Both the position numbers and the translations under genes were made by a program. From NCBI RefSeq assembly GCF_003116585.1, contig NZ_QEHM01000003.1, positions 606,916 to 670,915 on the forward strand: DNA of 64,000 bases, in the 5' to 3' direction. Source of the DNA: Albibacillus kandeliae. GTDB taxonomy: Bacteria > Pseudomonadota > Alphaproteobacteria > Rhodobacterales > Rhodobacteraceae. The notes under the pieces were generated by a model. That model had not been told where the DNA came from. It ran no database searches and worked only from the letters and a program-made list of their open reading frames with translations. Shown piece by piece: positions 36,416 to 46,142 of this stretch; position 1 is the stretch's first letter; every line of letters begins with the position of its first letter.

Positions 36416-36823
36416 TCAATCCGCCGTGATGGTCTGCATCACCAGCGATCCGCCGGGCTTGATCGGGCCGTCTTCGGTAGCGCCCAGCGTGTATTCGAAG
36501 ACACCGGTTTTCATGCCGCCTGCTTCGGAATGGATCATCAGCATCAGCATGTCGCCGGGCTGGACGTCTTCCTGCAGCAGCGCCGCCACGTCTATGTTCT
36601 CGCCCGCGCGCAAGGGCGCATAGCCGACCACCGGGCCCGGTTTGCCGCTGGCGTCGGTACGGTGGACAACCATCCAGCCGTTTTCCTGCGCGACGATCTT
36701 TGACGCCGACACCACGCCGTTGGACACATCCTGATCCATGGCCTCGACCATGGGATCCATACCCTCGGCCCAGGCCGAAGACGCCACACAAGCCGCGGCC
36801 GCGGCGACGATAACCAGTCTCAT
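36416..36823 (-). CDS. Exported protein of unknown function
   Basis: From the ATG at 36823 the product is 135 residues, with a cleaved signal (MRLVIVAAAAACVASSAWA). The mature domain includes GWMVVHRTDASGKPGPVVGY, LQEDVQPGDMLMLMIHSEAG and VFEYTLGA. The pattern recalls small beta-sandwich DUF7282-type domains that describe a property of a secreted protein, but I am not certain. GGAG lies upstream of the start; a longer frame has no leader. A periplasmic location is likely and function is unknown. Confidence 0.75.
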   Translation of the reverse strand: MRLVIVAAAAACVASSAWAEGMDPMVEAMDQDVSNGVVSASKIVAQENGWMVVHRTDASGKPGPVVGYAPLRAGENIDVAALLQEDVQPGDMLMLMIHSEAGGMKTGVFEYTLGATEDGPIKPGGSLVMQTITAD

Positions 36824-36929
36824 TCCCAATCTCCCTGTCTGATCAATCGCTCCTTGGGCCGGGCGCCATGAGCGCCCGGACAGAGAAGTCACGCTGGATC
36901 GGTCAGGAAAGTTTCAGGCCCGAGAAAAT

Positions 36930-37646
36930 TTAGGTGAGCCGGTGGACGTAGAGCTTTTCATAGTGCGGCATGGCTTCCTCGGTCAGGCGGGCAAGCGCGC
37001 CGTCAAGCTCGGGGAGCGCGCCCTCCGGTCCCGCAAAGCCGGTCGAGTCATGCACGGCCCCGTACCAATGCGCAGCCCAGATGCCATCATCGGGATGGCC
37101 GCCCTTCTTCCACGAGAGCATCGCCGGATCCCATGCGAGGCCAAGGCGGTCGCACAACTTGCGCAGCATGTCCTCCGGGTTGCGGCGGATATCGGCACTG
37201 TCGATGATCACCGGCTCATCGCCACTGGCCACGATCTGCTCGTAAAGCTCGGTCTGCTGGGAAAACCCGATGTCCGAGAGCGTGGGCGCGTCGTACTTGG
37301 CCGAGAAGCTCGCAACCACGCGGGCGGGATGGCGCAGAAGGAAGACGTTGGTGACCTCTCCCATCCAGTCACGTGGAACCTCCGGGATCATGTGCTGGGT
37401 CATGTGCTTCTGATAGAAATGCGGCTTTTCCCCCGGAATAGAGCCTGTCAGAGCTTCCGCCACGGCCGCTGCATCCTGAGATTGCGAGGCGAGGATCTGG
37501 TCGCGCATCGGGTGGTCAAGCCCGGTCGCCGCGAGGTAGGCGGCGTAGAAGGGTTCATCCACAACTGCGAAATCCTCGCGGTTGCCGAAGGAGTACATCA
37601 TTGCCGTGCTGAGGTTCCTCGGCCCCGACCACATCGCTATCCGCAT
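36930..37646 (-). CDS. Sulfotransferase-fold family protein
   Basis: The 238-residue protein starts MRIAMWSGPRNLSTAMMYSF, where SGPRNLST matches the 5'-phosphosulfate-binding loop of sulfotransferases. It continues with VVDEPFYAAYL, a HMTQHM segment and VFLLRHPARVVASF, and ends near the C-terminus with an HYEKLYVHRL motif. Similar proteins are common in alphaproteobacteria and often lack a known substrate; some are annotated as aminotransferase-linked. I chose the ATG at 37646 over one nine codons upstream because the loop normally lies at the extreme N-terminus. Confidence 0.82.
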   Translation of the reverse strand: MRIAMWSGPRNLSTAMMYSFGNREDFAVVDEPFYAAYLAATGLDHPMRDQILASQSQDAAAVAEALTGSIPGEKPHFYQKHMTQHMIPEVPRDWMGEVTNVFLLRHPARVVASFSAKYDAPTLSDIGFSQQTELYEQIVASGDEPVIIDSADIRRNPEDMLRKLCDRLGLAWDPAMLSWKKGGHPDDGIWAAHWYGAVHDSTGFAGPEGALPELDGALARLTEEAMPHYEKLYVHRLT

Positions 37647-37829
37647 CAGGCAGCTTTCCTCTCGTCGATCCAAACGGTTCCGGCGCCGCGCGCCGTGTTT
37701 CGCCGCACGCTAGGCGCAGCGACGGCCAAGGCCAAGTGGTAACGAAAGTCACCAGTGCGTGACGCAGATGCCTGGAGGCTTGCCCGCCACGGGAAACAGC
37801 GTAACCGTCAAAGGGAAAGGAGTACGGCC

Positions 37830-37970
37830 ATGTTGACGATGAACACCTTCAAACCGATCCTGCTAGGCGTTCTGATCGTGACCGCTTTTGCGATCCGGTG
37901 CCACGACGGGCATCACGGCAATCTCGCAAACTGCGCCACCTGCCAGCCGGCCACGATCGAGGCCGGCTGA
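37830..37970 (+). CDS. 46-residue small membrane protein
   Basis: The frame starts MLTMNTFKPILLGVLIVTAFAIRCHDGHHGNLANC and ends in a Cys-rich tail (CATCQPATIEAG). It is preceded by AAAGGAG with suitable spacing. One hydrophobic segment (about 8-22) is followed by three Cys and three His in a short stretch, which could bind metal or form disulfides outside the cytoplasm. No family is recognised. It converges on maeB, 11 bases away. Confidence 0.6.
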   Translation: MLTMNTFKPILLGVLIVTAFAIRCHDGHHGNLANCATCQPATIEAG

Positions 37971-37981
37971 CCGAGGAGCGC

Positions 37982-40237
37982 TCAGCCGATCTTGCAGGAC
38001 GCGAAGATCGCCATGTTCAGGATGTCGTTCGCCGTGGATCCGGTCGAACAGATCTGGATCGGCTTGTCGACGCCGGTGAGGATCGGGCCGATCACCGTTG
38101 CACCGGCCATTTCCTGCATCAGCTTGACCGAGATGCTGGCCGAGTGCCGCGCCGGAACCACGAGAATGTTCGCCGGGCCGGTCAGACGGCAGAAGGGATA
38201 GGCCGCCTGCGCCTTGGTGTTCAGGGCCACATCCACCGTCATTTCGCCTTCGAACTCGAAATCGACGCCGCGCTCTTCCAGAACCAGCGGCGCGTGGTGC
38301 ATCTTTTCGGCGCGCTCCGAGATCGGGTAACCGAAGGTCGAGAAGCTGACGAAGGCGACACGGGGCTCGAGCCCCATGTGGCGCGCGACGTCGGCTGATT
38401 TCTCGGCGATGGTCGCGAGGTCCTGATCGTCGGGCCATTCGTGGACCAATGTGTCACTGATCAGGACAATTCGACCCTTGTAGAGCAGTGCCGTCACCCC
38501 GACCGCGCCATGTGCGGCATCGGCATCGAAGACATGATTGATCCGCTCCAGCGCGTGCGCCGACTTGCGTGTCGCGCCGGTGATCATGCCGTCGCCGTGG
38601 CCGTGGGCCAGCATCAGGGCCGCGAACACATGGCGGTCGCGCGCCGCGAGCCGGTGGATGTCCTGCGCGTCAAAGCCCCTGCGATTGAGCCGGTTGTAGA
38701 GAAAGTCCTTGTAGGTCGACAGATGCGCGGTGTTTGCCGCGTTGACGACTTCCAGCTCCGACACCGCGTCGCCCAGACCCGCCTTTTCAAGCTTGGCCTT
38801 CACGTCGTCCGCACGGCCGACCACCAGGGCCTTGCCGAGGCCCGAGCGCTGATACATCACCGCCGCCCGCAGAACGCGCGGATCGTCGCCCTCGGCAAAG
38901 ATCATCCGCGCCTGCGCCGCACGGGCGCGCGCATTCAGACCCCGCAGGATGCTGGCCGTCGGATCCATCCGGCTCTTCAGGTTCAGTTCGTAGGCGTCCA
39001 TGTCGATGATCGGACGCCGTGCCGCGCCGGTATCCATCCCCGCTCTGGCCACGGCCGGCGGGATCCGGTGGATCAGGCGCGGGTCGAACGGCGTGGGGAT
39101 GATGTAGTCACGGCCAAAGCTCAGCGATTTACCATAGGCCAGCGCAACCTCGTCCGGCACATCCTCGCGCGCGAGTTCGGCCAGCGCCTCGGCGCAGGCG
39201 ATCTTCATCTCGTCGTTGATGGCGCGCGCATGAATGTCGAGCGCGCCGCGGAAGAGATAGGGAAAGCCGAGAACGTTGTTTACCTGATTCGGGTAGTCGC
39301 TGCGCCCGGTCGCGACGATCGCGTCGGGCCGCACTTCGTGCGCCTCCTCGGGCGTGATCTCGGGATCGGGGTTCGCCATCGCAAAGATCACCGGGTTCTC
39401 GGCCATGCTCTGAACCATCGCGGGCGTCACCGCCCCCTTGACCGACACGCCAAGGAAGACGTCCGCGCCCTTCATCGCCTCTTCGAGGGTCCGCAGCTTG
39501 GTGCTGATCGCGTGGGCCGACTTCCACTGGTTCATGCCGTCGGTCCGGCCCTGGTAGATCACGCCCTTGGTATCGCAGACGACACAGTTCTCGTGCCGCG
39601 CGCCCATACGCTTGAGCAGTTCGATGCAGGCGATCCCGGCGGCACCGGCGCCGTTCAGGACGATCTTCACATCCTCGATCTTCTTGCCCGAGATATGCAG
39701 CGCGTTGATCAGACCGGCGGCGCAGATCACGGCGGTTCCGTGCTGGTCATCGTGGAAGACGGGGATATCCATCTCTTCCTTGAGCCGCTGCTCGATGATG
39801 AAGCACTCGGGCGCCTTGATGTCCTCGAGGTTGATGCCGCCAAAGGTCGGGCCCATCAGCTTGACCGCCTGGCAGAAGGCATCCGGATCCTCGGTGTCGA
39901 GTTCGATGTCGATGGAGTTCACGTCGGCGAAGCGCTTGAACAGAACCGCCTTGCCTTCCATCACCGGCTTGGACCCGAGCGCGCCAAGGTTGCCCAGACC
40001 CAGAACGGCGGTCCCGTTCGAGATCACCGCGACGAGGTTGCCCTTGTTGGTGTAGTCGTAGGCCATCTCGGGGTTTTCCGCGATGGCTTCGCAGGGCACC
40101 GCCACGCCGGGCGAATAGGCAAGGCTCAGATCGCGCTGGGTGGTCATCGGGACCGTGGCGCGTACCTCGAACTTGCCCGGGCTCGGCTCCAGGTGGAAGG
40201 CAAGCGCCTCTTCCGGCGTGATTTTCGACTTGGACAT
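37982..40237 (-). CDS. maeB: NADP-dependent malic enzyme with phosphotransacetylase-like domain
   Basis: The 751-residue protein combines a malic enzyme (about 1-425; SLAYSPGVAVPC, DDQHGTAVICAAGLINAL, VLNGAGAAGIACIELL, FAMANPDPEITPEEA) with a C-terminal phosphate-acetyltransferase-like domain (about 435-751; ARMIFAEGDDPRVLRAA, GPANILVVPARHSASISVKL). Malic enzyme decarboxylates malate to pyruvate with NADP. The second domain is usually regulatory, sensing acetyl-CoA, rather than catalytic. The single start follows GAGGGG. The gene is divergent from mutS. Confidence 0.96.
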   Translation of the reverse strand: MSKSKITPEEALAFHLEPSPGKFEVRATVPMTTQRDLSLAYSPGVAVPCEAIAENPEMAYDYTNKGNLVAVISNGTAVLGLGNLGALGSKPVMEGKAVLFKRFADVNSIDIELDTEDPDAFCQAVKLMGPTFGGINLEDIKAPECFIIEQRLKEEMDIPVFHDDQHGTAVICAAGLINALHISGKKIEDVKIVLNGAGAAGIACIELLKRMGARHENCVVCDTKGVIYQGRTDGMNQWKSAHAISTKLRTLEEAMKGADVFLGVSVKGAVTPAMVQSMAENPVIFAMANPDPEITPEEAHEVRPDAIVATGRSDYPNQVNNVLGFPYLFRGALDIHARAINDEMKIACAEALAELAREDVPDEVALAYGKSLSFGRDYIIPTPFDPRLIHRIPPAVARAGMDTGAARRPIIDMDAYELNLKSRMDPTASILRGLNARARAAQARMIFAEGDDPRVLRAAVMYQRSGLGKALVVGRADDVKAKLEKAGLGDAVSELEVVNAANTAHLSTYKDFLYNRLNRRGFDAQDIHRLAARDRHVFAALMLAHGHGDGMITGATRKSAHALERINHVFDADAAHGAVGVTALLYKGRIVLISDTLVHEWPDDQDLATIAEKSADVARHMGLEPRVAFVSFSTFGYPISERAEKMHHAPLVLEERGVDFEFEGEMTVDVALNTKAQAAYPFCRLTGPANILVVPARHSASISVKLMQEMAGATVIGPILTGVDKPIQICSTGSTANDILNMAIFASCKIG

Positions 40238-40372
40238 TTATGGCCCCTCCTCGCAGGTAGGCGCGGTCTTATCCCAGCATGCGCAAAGCCTCAATCTCTT
40301 TAGGGAATCGGCATGGTTTTCGCCTTTCGTCCCCGCCGGGGGATTTGTAAGGTCGCCTCTGATCCGAAAGAC

Positions 40373-43036
40373 ATGAACCGCAAGGCTCGGGGGACCATCT
40401 TGTCAAACGTCACGCCGATGATGGCGCAATACCTTGAAATCAAGGACGCGCATAAGGACGCATTGCTGTTCTACCGGATGGGCGACTTCTACGAGATGTT
40501 CTTCGAGGATGCCGTCGCCGCCTCCGAAGCGCTCGACATCGCGCTCACCAAGCGCGGCAAGCATGATGGCGACGATATCCCGATGTGCGGCGTTCCGGTG
40601 CATGCCGCCGAGGGCTACCTGCTGACGCTGATCCGCAAGGGATTCCGCGTTGCCGTCTGCGAACAGATGGAGAGCCCTGCCGAGGCCAAGAAGCGCGGGC
40701 ACAAGTCCGTCGTCCGGCGCGACGTGGTCCGGCTTGTCACGCCCGGCACCCTCACCGAAGACGCGCTGCTGGAGGCCCGCCGGCACAACTTTCTGGCCGC
40801 ATTCGCCCGTATCAGAGACGAATCCGCGCTGGCCTGGGCCGATATTTCGACTGGCGCGTTCCATGTCATGCTGTTGCCTGAGGTGCGGCTTGGCCCCGAG
40901 CTCGCCCGGCTTGCCCCCTCCGAGCTGATCGCTGTGGACGGGCCTGATGCGCCTTATGGGCTGGCCGAAGATCTTGGCATTGCGCTCACCCCGCTTGGCC
41001 GCTCCAGTTTCGACAGCACCGCGGCGGAAAAGAAGCTGTGCGATCTCTTTGGTGTCTCCACGCTCGATGCCTTCGGTGCCTTCGAACGCGCCGAGATCTC
41101 GGCGATGGGCGCGGTGATCGACTATCTGGAGATCACGCAGAAAGGCAAATTGCCCCTTTTGCAGACACCGGTGCGTGATGCGCAGGAACGCGTGGTGCAG
41201 ATCGACGCCGCAACCCGGCGCAACCTCGAACTGACGCGCAGCCTGAACGGCGGGCGCGAAGGGTCGCTGCTCTCGGCCATCGACCGCACGGTAACTCCCG
41301 GGGGGGCGCGCCTGCTGGATCAGCGGGTGTCGAGCCCTTCGCGCGATCTTGGAACCATTCAGAATCGCCTTGCCGCCATCGAATTCGCCATCGAACAATC
41401 TCGCCTTGCCGCCGACCTGCGCGACGCGCTGAAAAAGACCCCGGACCTTGACCGCGCCTTGTCACGGCTCGCGCTCGATCGGGGCGGCCCCCGCGATCTT
41501 GCTTCTATCCGGACCGGGTTGGAACAGGCACAGGCGATCTCCGACCTGGTCTCGAACAGCGAGGCACCCGATCTGATCGCGCGGGCCGCGCTCGACCTCG
41601 TGGGTTTTGACGACCTTACCGCCCTGCTCGACACCGCGCTTGTCGCGGATCCCCCGCTGCTGACCCGCGATGGCGGTTTCATTGCCCGCGGGTTCGACTC
41701 GGACCTGGATGAAGCCGTGGCGCTCAGGGACGAGGGCCGGTCTGTCATCGCGGGGATGCAGCAGCAGTACATCAAGCATACCGGCATCACCTCGCTTAAG
41801 ATCAAGCACAACAACGTGCTGGGGTACTTCATCGAGACCACCTCGACGCATGCGGACAAGATGCTCTCGGCGCCCCTGTCAGAGACCTATATCCACCGTC
41901 AGACCACGGCGAACCAGGTACGGTTCACCACGGTCGAACTGAGCGAGATGGAAACCAAGATCCTGAACGCAGGGAACCGGGCGCTGGAGCTTGAAAAACG
42001 GCTCTATGACGGGCTGAAAGGCTCTGTTCTTGAGGTTGCGGCCCGGATCGGCACCGCCGCCCGCGCCCTGGCCGAAATCGACCTGACCACCGCGCTGGCC
42101 GACCTCGCCCGCGCCGAGGACTGGTGCAAGCCGGAAGTCGACAACTCACGTGCCTTCCGGATCGAAGGAGGACGTCACCCGGTGGTGGAACGGGCCCTGC
42201 GGCGCGAGGGGGAAAGCTTCGTTGCCAATGATTGCGACCTGTCGGCGACGGATGGCGCGGCGGTCTGGTTGCTGACCGGTCCGAACATGGCCGGTAAATC
42301 GACCTTCCTGCGCCAGAACGCCCTGATTGCCCTGCTGGCGCAAATGGGTAGCTACGTTCCCGCCGAGCAGGCCCGGATCGGATTGGTGAGCCAGTTGTTC
42401 AGCCGCGTCGGCGCCTCGGACGACCTTGCTCGGGGCCGCTCGACCTTCATGGTCGAAATGGTCGAGACCGCTGCGATCCTGAATCAGGCGGACGACCGGG
42501 CGCTGGTCATCCTCGACGAGATCGGCCGGGGCACCGCAACCTATGACGGCCTTTCGATCGCCTGGGCGACATTGGAACACCTGCACGAGACCAATCGGGC
42601 GCGGGCCCTGTTCGCGACCCACTACCACGAGTTGACCGCGCTTGCCGGGAAGCTGGCGGGTGTCGAGAACGCGACCGTCGCGGTGAAGGAGTGGGAAGGC
42701 GAAGTGATCTTCCTGCACGAGGTGCGCAAAGGCGCGGCCGACCGATCTTACGGGGTTCAGGTCGCTCAGCTTGCCGGGTTGCCGAAATCGGTGGTCGCCC
42801 GGGCCCGCGTCGTGCTCGACGCGCTGGAACAGGGTGAACGCGAAGGCGGGGCCCGGCCCAAGGCGCTGATCGACGATCTGCCGCTGTTTGCCGCCGCACC
42901 GCCGCCGGCGCCGCGTCCTGTCAAAGCCGAGCCTTCGCCCGCGCTCGACCTGCTGCAGGGTCTGCATCCCGACGAGATGACCCCGCGCGAGGCGCTGGAC
43001 GCCCTCTATAAACTGAAAGAGGCGGTCAAAACCTGA
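40373..43036 (+). CDS. mutS: DNA mismatch repair protein MutS
   Basis: MutS recognises mismatches and starts repair. The 887-residue product (from 40373) shows the mismatch-reading [12 protein letters not shown], the clamp and lever regions, and the ATPase domain with Walker [29 protein letters not shown] and ATHYHEL. A tail ending [19 protein letters not shown] follows. The start is uncertain. The ATG at 40373 gives a normal N-terminus, but the in-frame ATG at 40313 has a better ribosome-binding site (AGGGAA, 6 bases) and would add 20 unusual residues. A GC stem overlaps the stop (43021-43041). Confidence 0.96.
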   Translation: MNRKARGTILSNVTPMMAQYLEIKDAHKDALLFYRMGDFYEMFFEDAVAASEALDIALTKRGKHDGDDIPMCGVPVHAAEGYLLTLIRKGFRVAVCEQMESPAEAKKRGHKSVVRRDVVRLVTPGTLTEDALLEARRHNFLAAFARIRDESALAWADISTGAFHVMLLPEVRLGPELARLAPSELIAVDGPDAPYGLAEDLGIALTPLGRSSFDSTAAEKKLCDLFGVSTLDAFGAFERAEISAMGAVIDYLEITQKGKLPLLQTPVRDAQERVVQIDAATRRNLELTRSLNGGREGSLLSAIDRTVTPGGARLLDQRVSSPSRDLGTIQNRLAAIEFAIEQSRLAADLRDALKKTPDLDRALSRLALDRGGPRDLASIRTGLEQAQAISDLVSNSEAPDLIARAALDLVGFDDLTALLDTALVADPPLLTRDGGFIARGFDSDLDEAVALRDEGRSVIAGMQQQYIKHTGITSLKIKHNNVLGYFIETTSTHADKMLSAPLSETYIHRQTTANQVRFTTVELSEMETKILNAGNRALELEKRLYDGLKGSVLEVAARIGTAARALAEIDLTTALADLARAEDWCKPEVDNSRAFRIEGGRHPVVERALRREGESFVANDCDLSATDGAAVWLLTGPNMAGKSTFLRQNALIALLAQMGSYVPAEQARIGLVSQLFSRVGASDDLARGRSTFMVEMVETAAILNQADDRALVILDEIGRGTATYDGLSIAWATLEHLHETNRARALFATHYHELTALAGKLAGVENATVAVKEWEGEVIFLHEVRKGAADRSYGVQVAQLAGLPKSVVARARVVLDALEQGEREGGARPKALIDDLPLFAAAPPPAPRPVKAEPSPALDLLQGLHPDEMTPREALDALYKLKEAVKT

Positions 43037-43050
43037 CCGCCCCTTCCATC

Positions 43051-43066
43051 TGTTTCCCGTGAAACG
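43051..43066. other. Degenerate parS-like palindrome
   Basis: TGTTTCCCGTGAAACG differs from the two perfect copies in this window at two of 16 positions (7 and 16). It lies in the 32-base gap between the convergent mutS and grpE stops. Confidence 0.5.
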
Positions 43067-43068
43067 TC

Positions 43069-43632
43069 TTAGCTGGCCGGCATCGACGAAACACCGACCT
43101 GCGCCGGGCGCAGCAGCCGGTCGAACAGCAGGAAGCCCTCTGCGGCCACCTGAATGATGTCGCCCGCCTTGGTTCCGGGAACCGGCGCCTCGAACATCGC
43201 CTGATGCAGTTTCGGGTCAAAGCGGTCACCGACCTCGGGCGCGATGATCTCGATCCCGTGCTTGGTGAACACGTTCTGCAGCTCGCGCATGGTCAGTTCC
43301 ACGCCCTCGATCAGGGCAGCCGAAACTTCCTTCTGCTCGTCGCTGGCCGCTTCGAGCGCGCGCTTCATGTTGTCGTAGACCGGGAGCATGTCGCGCACCA
43401 GCTTGGACCCGCCATAGCGCTCGGCCTCGCGGCGGTCCTTCTCGGACCGCTTGCGCGCGTTCTCGGCATCCGCCAGCGCCCGCATGAAACGGTCCTTCAG
43501 CTCGTCACGTTCGGCCCGCAGCGCGTCGAGTTCCGCGGCTTCGGGGTCGATCTCGGTCATGTCTTCGGCATATTCCTCGGCCTCGGCATTGGCCAGGTCA
43601 TCCAGAAAGTCGTCATTCTTCGGCTCTGCCAT
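43069..43632 (-). CDS. grpE: Nucleotide exchange factor GrpE
   Basis: GrpE releases ADP from DnaK. The 187-residue protein has an acidic N-terminus and a long helical region (ELDALRAERDELKDRFMRALADAENARKRSEKD). The family C-terminus has LRELQNVFTKHGIEIIAPE, FDPKLHQAMFEAPVPG and GFLLFDRLLRPAQVGVS. It is 9 bases downstream of hrcA and cotranscribed with it. dnaK/dnaJ are outside the window. Confidence 0.96.
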   Translation of the reverse strand: MAEPKNDDFLDDLANAEAEEYAEDMTEIDPEAAELDALRAERDELKDRFMRALADAENARKRSEKDRREAERYGGSKLVRDMLPVYDNMKRALEAASDEQKEVSAALIEGVELTMRELQNVFTKHGIEIIAPEVGDRFDPKLHQAMFEAPVPGTKAGDIIQVAAEGFLLFDRLLRPAQVGVSSMPAS

Positions 43633-43641
43633 TCTTCACCT

Positions 43642-44706
43642 CTAACTCCGGTCGGAAACGAGCCGCCCCAGCAGCTGCGCCGTGTAATCCACGATTGGCA
43701 CGATCCGTCCGTAATTCAGGCGGGTCGGCCCAATCACCCCGACCGCGCCAATGATCTTTCGGTCAGCGTTCATATAAGGAGAGACCACCAGAGAGGAACC
43801 CGAAAGTGAGAAAAGTTTGTTCTCCGAGCCTATAAAAATGCGCACTCCGTCGCCTTCTTCGGCGAGTTCGAGAAATTCGGCAATGTCACGCTTACGCTCG
43901 AGGTCATCGAACAGCGACCGGATGCGTTCCAGCTCCTGATCGGGCTCCGACGGGGTCAGCAGATTCGCCCTGCCCCGCACGATCAGCCGCGCGGCATCCC
44001 CGCTGCTGCCTTCCCAGACGGCCAGCCCGCTCTCGACCATGTCCTGTGCCAGCTGGTCGATTTCCTGCCGCCGGTTCTGGATCTCGGTCTGGATCACTTC
44101 GCGCACTTCCGAGAGCGTCTTGCCCTCGATCAGCGCGTTCAGGAAGTTTGCGGCCTCGCGCATCGAGCTGGGCGTCTGGCCCGGCGGTGGCGAGAACAGG
44201 CGGTTTTCCACGTGCCCGTCCGAGAACACGAGGACGACCAGCGCCTTGGCCTGATTCAGCGAGACGAACTCGATATGCTTGATCGCCGCCTCGCGTTTCG
44301 GGGTCAGCACCAGCGACGCGCCCTGAGTCACGCCTGACAGAGCCGATCCGATCCGGTCCAGAGCCGTTTCGACGTCCTGCGTGTTGCTGGACAGGGTCGC
44401 GTCGATCTTCATGCGGTCGGACTCGTCGAGGTCGCCGATTTCCAGCAGCCCGTCCACGAACATCCGCAGACCCAGCTGGGTCGGGATCCGGCCCGCGCTC
44501 ACATGCGGACTGTCGAGCAGGCCGAGATATTCGAGGTCCTGCATGACGTTGCGGATCGTCGCGGCGCTGATCTTTTCGCTGAGGGTTCGGGTCAGGGTCC
44601 GGCTGCCGACGGGATCGCCACTGAGCAGGTACTGTTCGACCACCGACCGGAACACCTCTCGGGACCGGTCGTTCATCTCCTCCAGCATCTTGGCGGCGTC
44701 GGTCAT
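43642..44706 (-). CDS. hrcA: Heat-inducible transcription repressor HrcA
   Basis: HrcA represses chaperonin genes by binding CIRCE elements. The 354-residue protein has the N-terminal helix-turn-helix (SREVFRSVVEQYLLSGDPVGSRTLTR ... ATIRNVMQDLEYLGLLDSPHVSAGRIPT in segments) and the GAF-like domain with GVIGPTRLNYGRIVPIVDYTAQLL. I chose the ATG at 44706 (MTDAAKMLEEMNDRSRE), with GAGG 9 bases upstream. The ATG at 44715 directly abuts that GAGG. No CIRCE repeat is visible here, so its targets are elsewhere. Confidence 0.94.
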   Translation of the reverse strand: MTDAAKMLEEMNDRSREVFRSVVEQYLLSGDPVGSRTLTRTLSEKISAATIRNVMQDLEYLGLLDSPHVSAGRIPTQLGLRMFVDGLLEIGDLDESDRMKIDATLSSNTQDVETALDRIGSALSGVTQGASLVLTPKREAAIKHIEFVSLNQAKALVVLVFSDGHVENRLFSPPPGQTPSSMREAANFLNALIEGKTLSEVREVIQTEIQNRRQEIDQLAQDMVESGLAVWEGSSGDAARLIVRGRANLLTPSEPDQELERIRSLFDDLERKRDIAEFLELAEEGDGVRIFIGSENKLFSLSGSSLVVSPYMNADRKIIGAVGVIGPTRLNYGRIVPIVDYTAQLLGRLVSDRS

Positions 44707-44820
44707 GCTCGTCATCCTCGGACCGAAATGTAATAAAGGGGCTCTGAAGGTAAAGGTCAATCGCACTTGCATCAGCCGCGCCGCGGGCGGTATCCCGTGC
44801 GGAAACACAAGGGAATAGAG

Positions 44821-45534
44821 ATGCGACCGTCAGGAAGAGAATTGAACCAGATGCGCCCCGTTTCCATCGAAACGGGCTTTACCAAACATGCCGAAGGGTC
44901 GTGTCTGATCAAGGTGGGTGACACCCATGTGCTGTGCACCGCCACCATCGAGGACCGGGTTCCGCCGTTCATCAAGGGGTCCGGCCTGGGCTGGGTCACC
45001 GCCGAATACGGCATGCTGCCCCGCGCCACCAACACCCGGATGCGCCGCGAGGCGGCCTCGGGCAAACAGGGTGGCCGTACCGTCGAGATCCAACGCCTGA
45101 TCGGGCGCGCCCTGCGCGCCGGTGTAGACCGGGTGGCCTTGGGCGAACGCCAGATCACCGTGGATTGCGACGTGCTGCAGGCCGATGGCGGCACCCGCTG
45201 TGCCTCGATCACCGGCGGCTGGATTGCGCTGCGCCTTGCCGTCAACAAGCTGATGAAGGCCGGCGACGTGATCAGCGATCCGCTGGTGGATCCGGTGGCC
45301 GCAGTGTCCTGCGGTATCTATGCCGGGCAACCGGTCCTGGACCTCGACTACCCCGAGGACAGCGAGGCCGGTGTCGACGGCAACTTCATCATGACCGGAT
45401 CCGGCAAGCTGATCGAAGTGCAGATGTCGGCAGAGGGCTCTGTCTTCTCCCGCGAGCAGATGACAAGCCTGCTCGACCTCGCCCAGAAAGGCGTGGACGA
45501 ACTGGTCGCCGCTCAGAAGGCCGCAACGGCATGA
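44821..45534 (+). CDS. rph: Ribonuclease PH
   Basis: RNase PH trims tRNA 3' ends by phosphorolysis. The 237-residue protein starts [27 protein letters not shown] and contains [21 protein letters not shown], the [17 protein letters not shown] region and [18 protein letters not shown]. All are family hallmarks. It is divergent from hrcA and overlaps rdgB by four bases (ATGA). Confidence 0.97.
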   Translation: MRPSGRELNQMRPVSIETGFTKHAEGSCLIKVGDTHVLCTATIEDRVPPFIKGSGLGWVTAEYGMLPRATNTRMRREAASGKQGGRTVEIQRLIGRALRAGVDRVALGERQITVDCDVLQADGGTRCASITGGWIALRLAVNKLMKAGDVISDPLVDPVAAVSCGIYAGQPVLDLDYPEDSEAGVDGNFIMTGSGKLIEVQMSAEGSVFSREQMTSLLDLAQKGVDELVAAQKAATA

Positions 45535-46142
45535 CGCGCAAGTTCACTGGCGACCAGATTCTGGTCGCCACCCACAACAAGGGCAAGCTGGCCGAGATGA
45601 AGGAGCTTCTGGCGCCTTTCGGGGTCAGCGTTGTCGGCGCGGCCGAGATGAACCTGCCCGAGCCGGAAGAGACCGAAACGACCTTTGTCGGCAATGCACG
45701 GATCAAGGCCCACGCCGCCGCCAAGGCGACCGGGCTCCCTGCCCTTTCGGACGATTCCGGCATCGAGATCGACGCGCTGGACGGCGCGCCCGGTGTCTAT
45801 ACCGCCGATTGGGCAGAAACGCCCAACGGGCGCGACTTTGTCATGGCGATGGAACGGGCCAACCGCGAGCTTGAAGAGAAGAATGCGCCGCATCCGCGCA
45901 CCGCGCGCTTCTGCTGTACGCTCGTCCTGGCATGGCCGGATGGACATGACGAGGTCTTTCCCGGGGTCATGCCCGGCCATGTGACCTGGCCCATGCGCGG
46001 CAATAACGGGCACGGCTATGACCCGATCTTCGTCCCCGAAGGGTTCGAGATCACCTTTGCCGAGATGGATCCGGCCGAGAAGAACAAGATCAGCCACCGC
46101 GCCGATGCGGTCGCCAAGCTGGTGAAGGGCTGTTTTGAGTGA
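45531..46142 (+). CDS. rdgB: RdgB/HAM1 family non-canonical purine NTP pyrophosphatase
   Basis: RdgB removes ITP, dITP and XTP from the nucleotide pool. The 203-residue protein has [55 protein letters not shown] and [15 protein letters not shown]. It overlaps rph by four and hemW by eight bases, so rph-rdgB-hemW is a single coupled unit. Confidence 0.97.
   Translation: MTRKFTGDQILVATHNKGKLAEMKELLAPFGVSVVGAAEMNLPEPEETETTFVGNARIKAHAAAKATGLPALSDDSGIEIDALDGAPGVYTADWAETPNGRDFVMAMERANRELEEKNAPHPRTARFCCTLVLAWPDGHDEVFPGVMPGHVTWPMRGNNGHGYDPIFVPEGFEITFAEMDPAEKNKISHRADAVAKLVKGCFE

Noticed and set aside
38441-40303. 620-codon frame antisense to maeB
   Set aside because: Shadow of a clear malic enzyme gene.
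44707-44820. CIRCE element for HrcA autoregulation
   Set aside because: No TTAGCACTC-N9-GAGTGCTAA-like repeat in the hrcA-rph gap.
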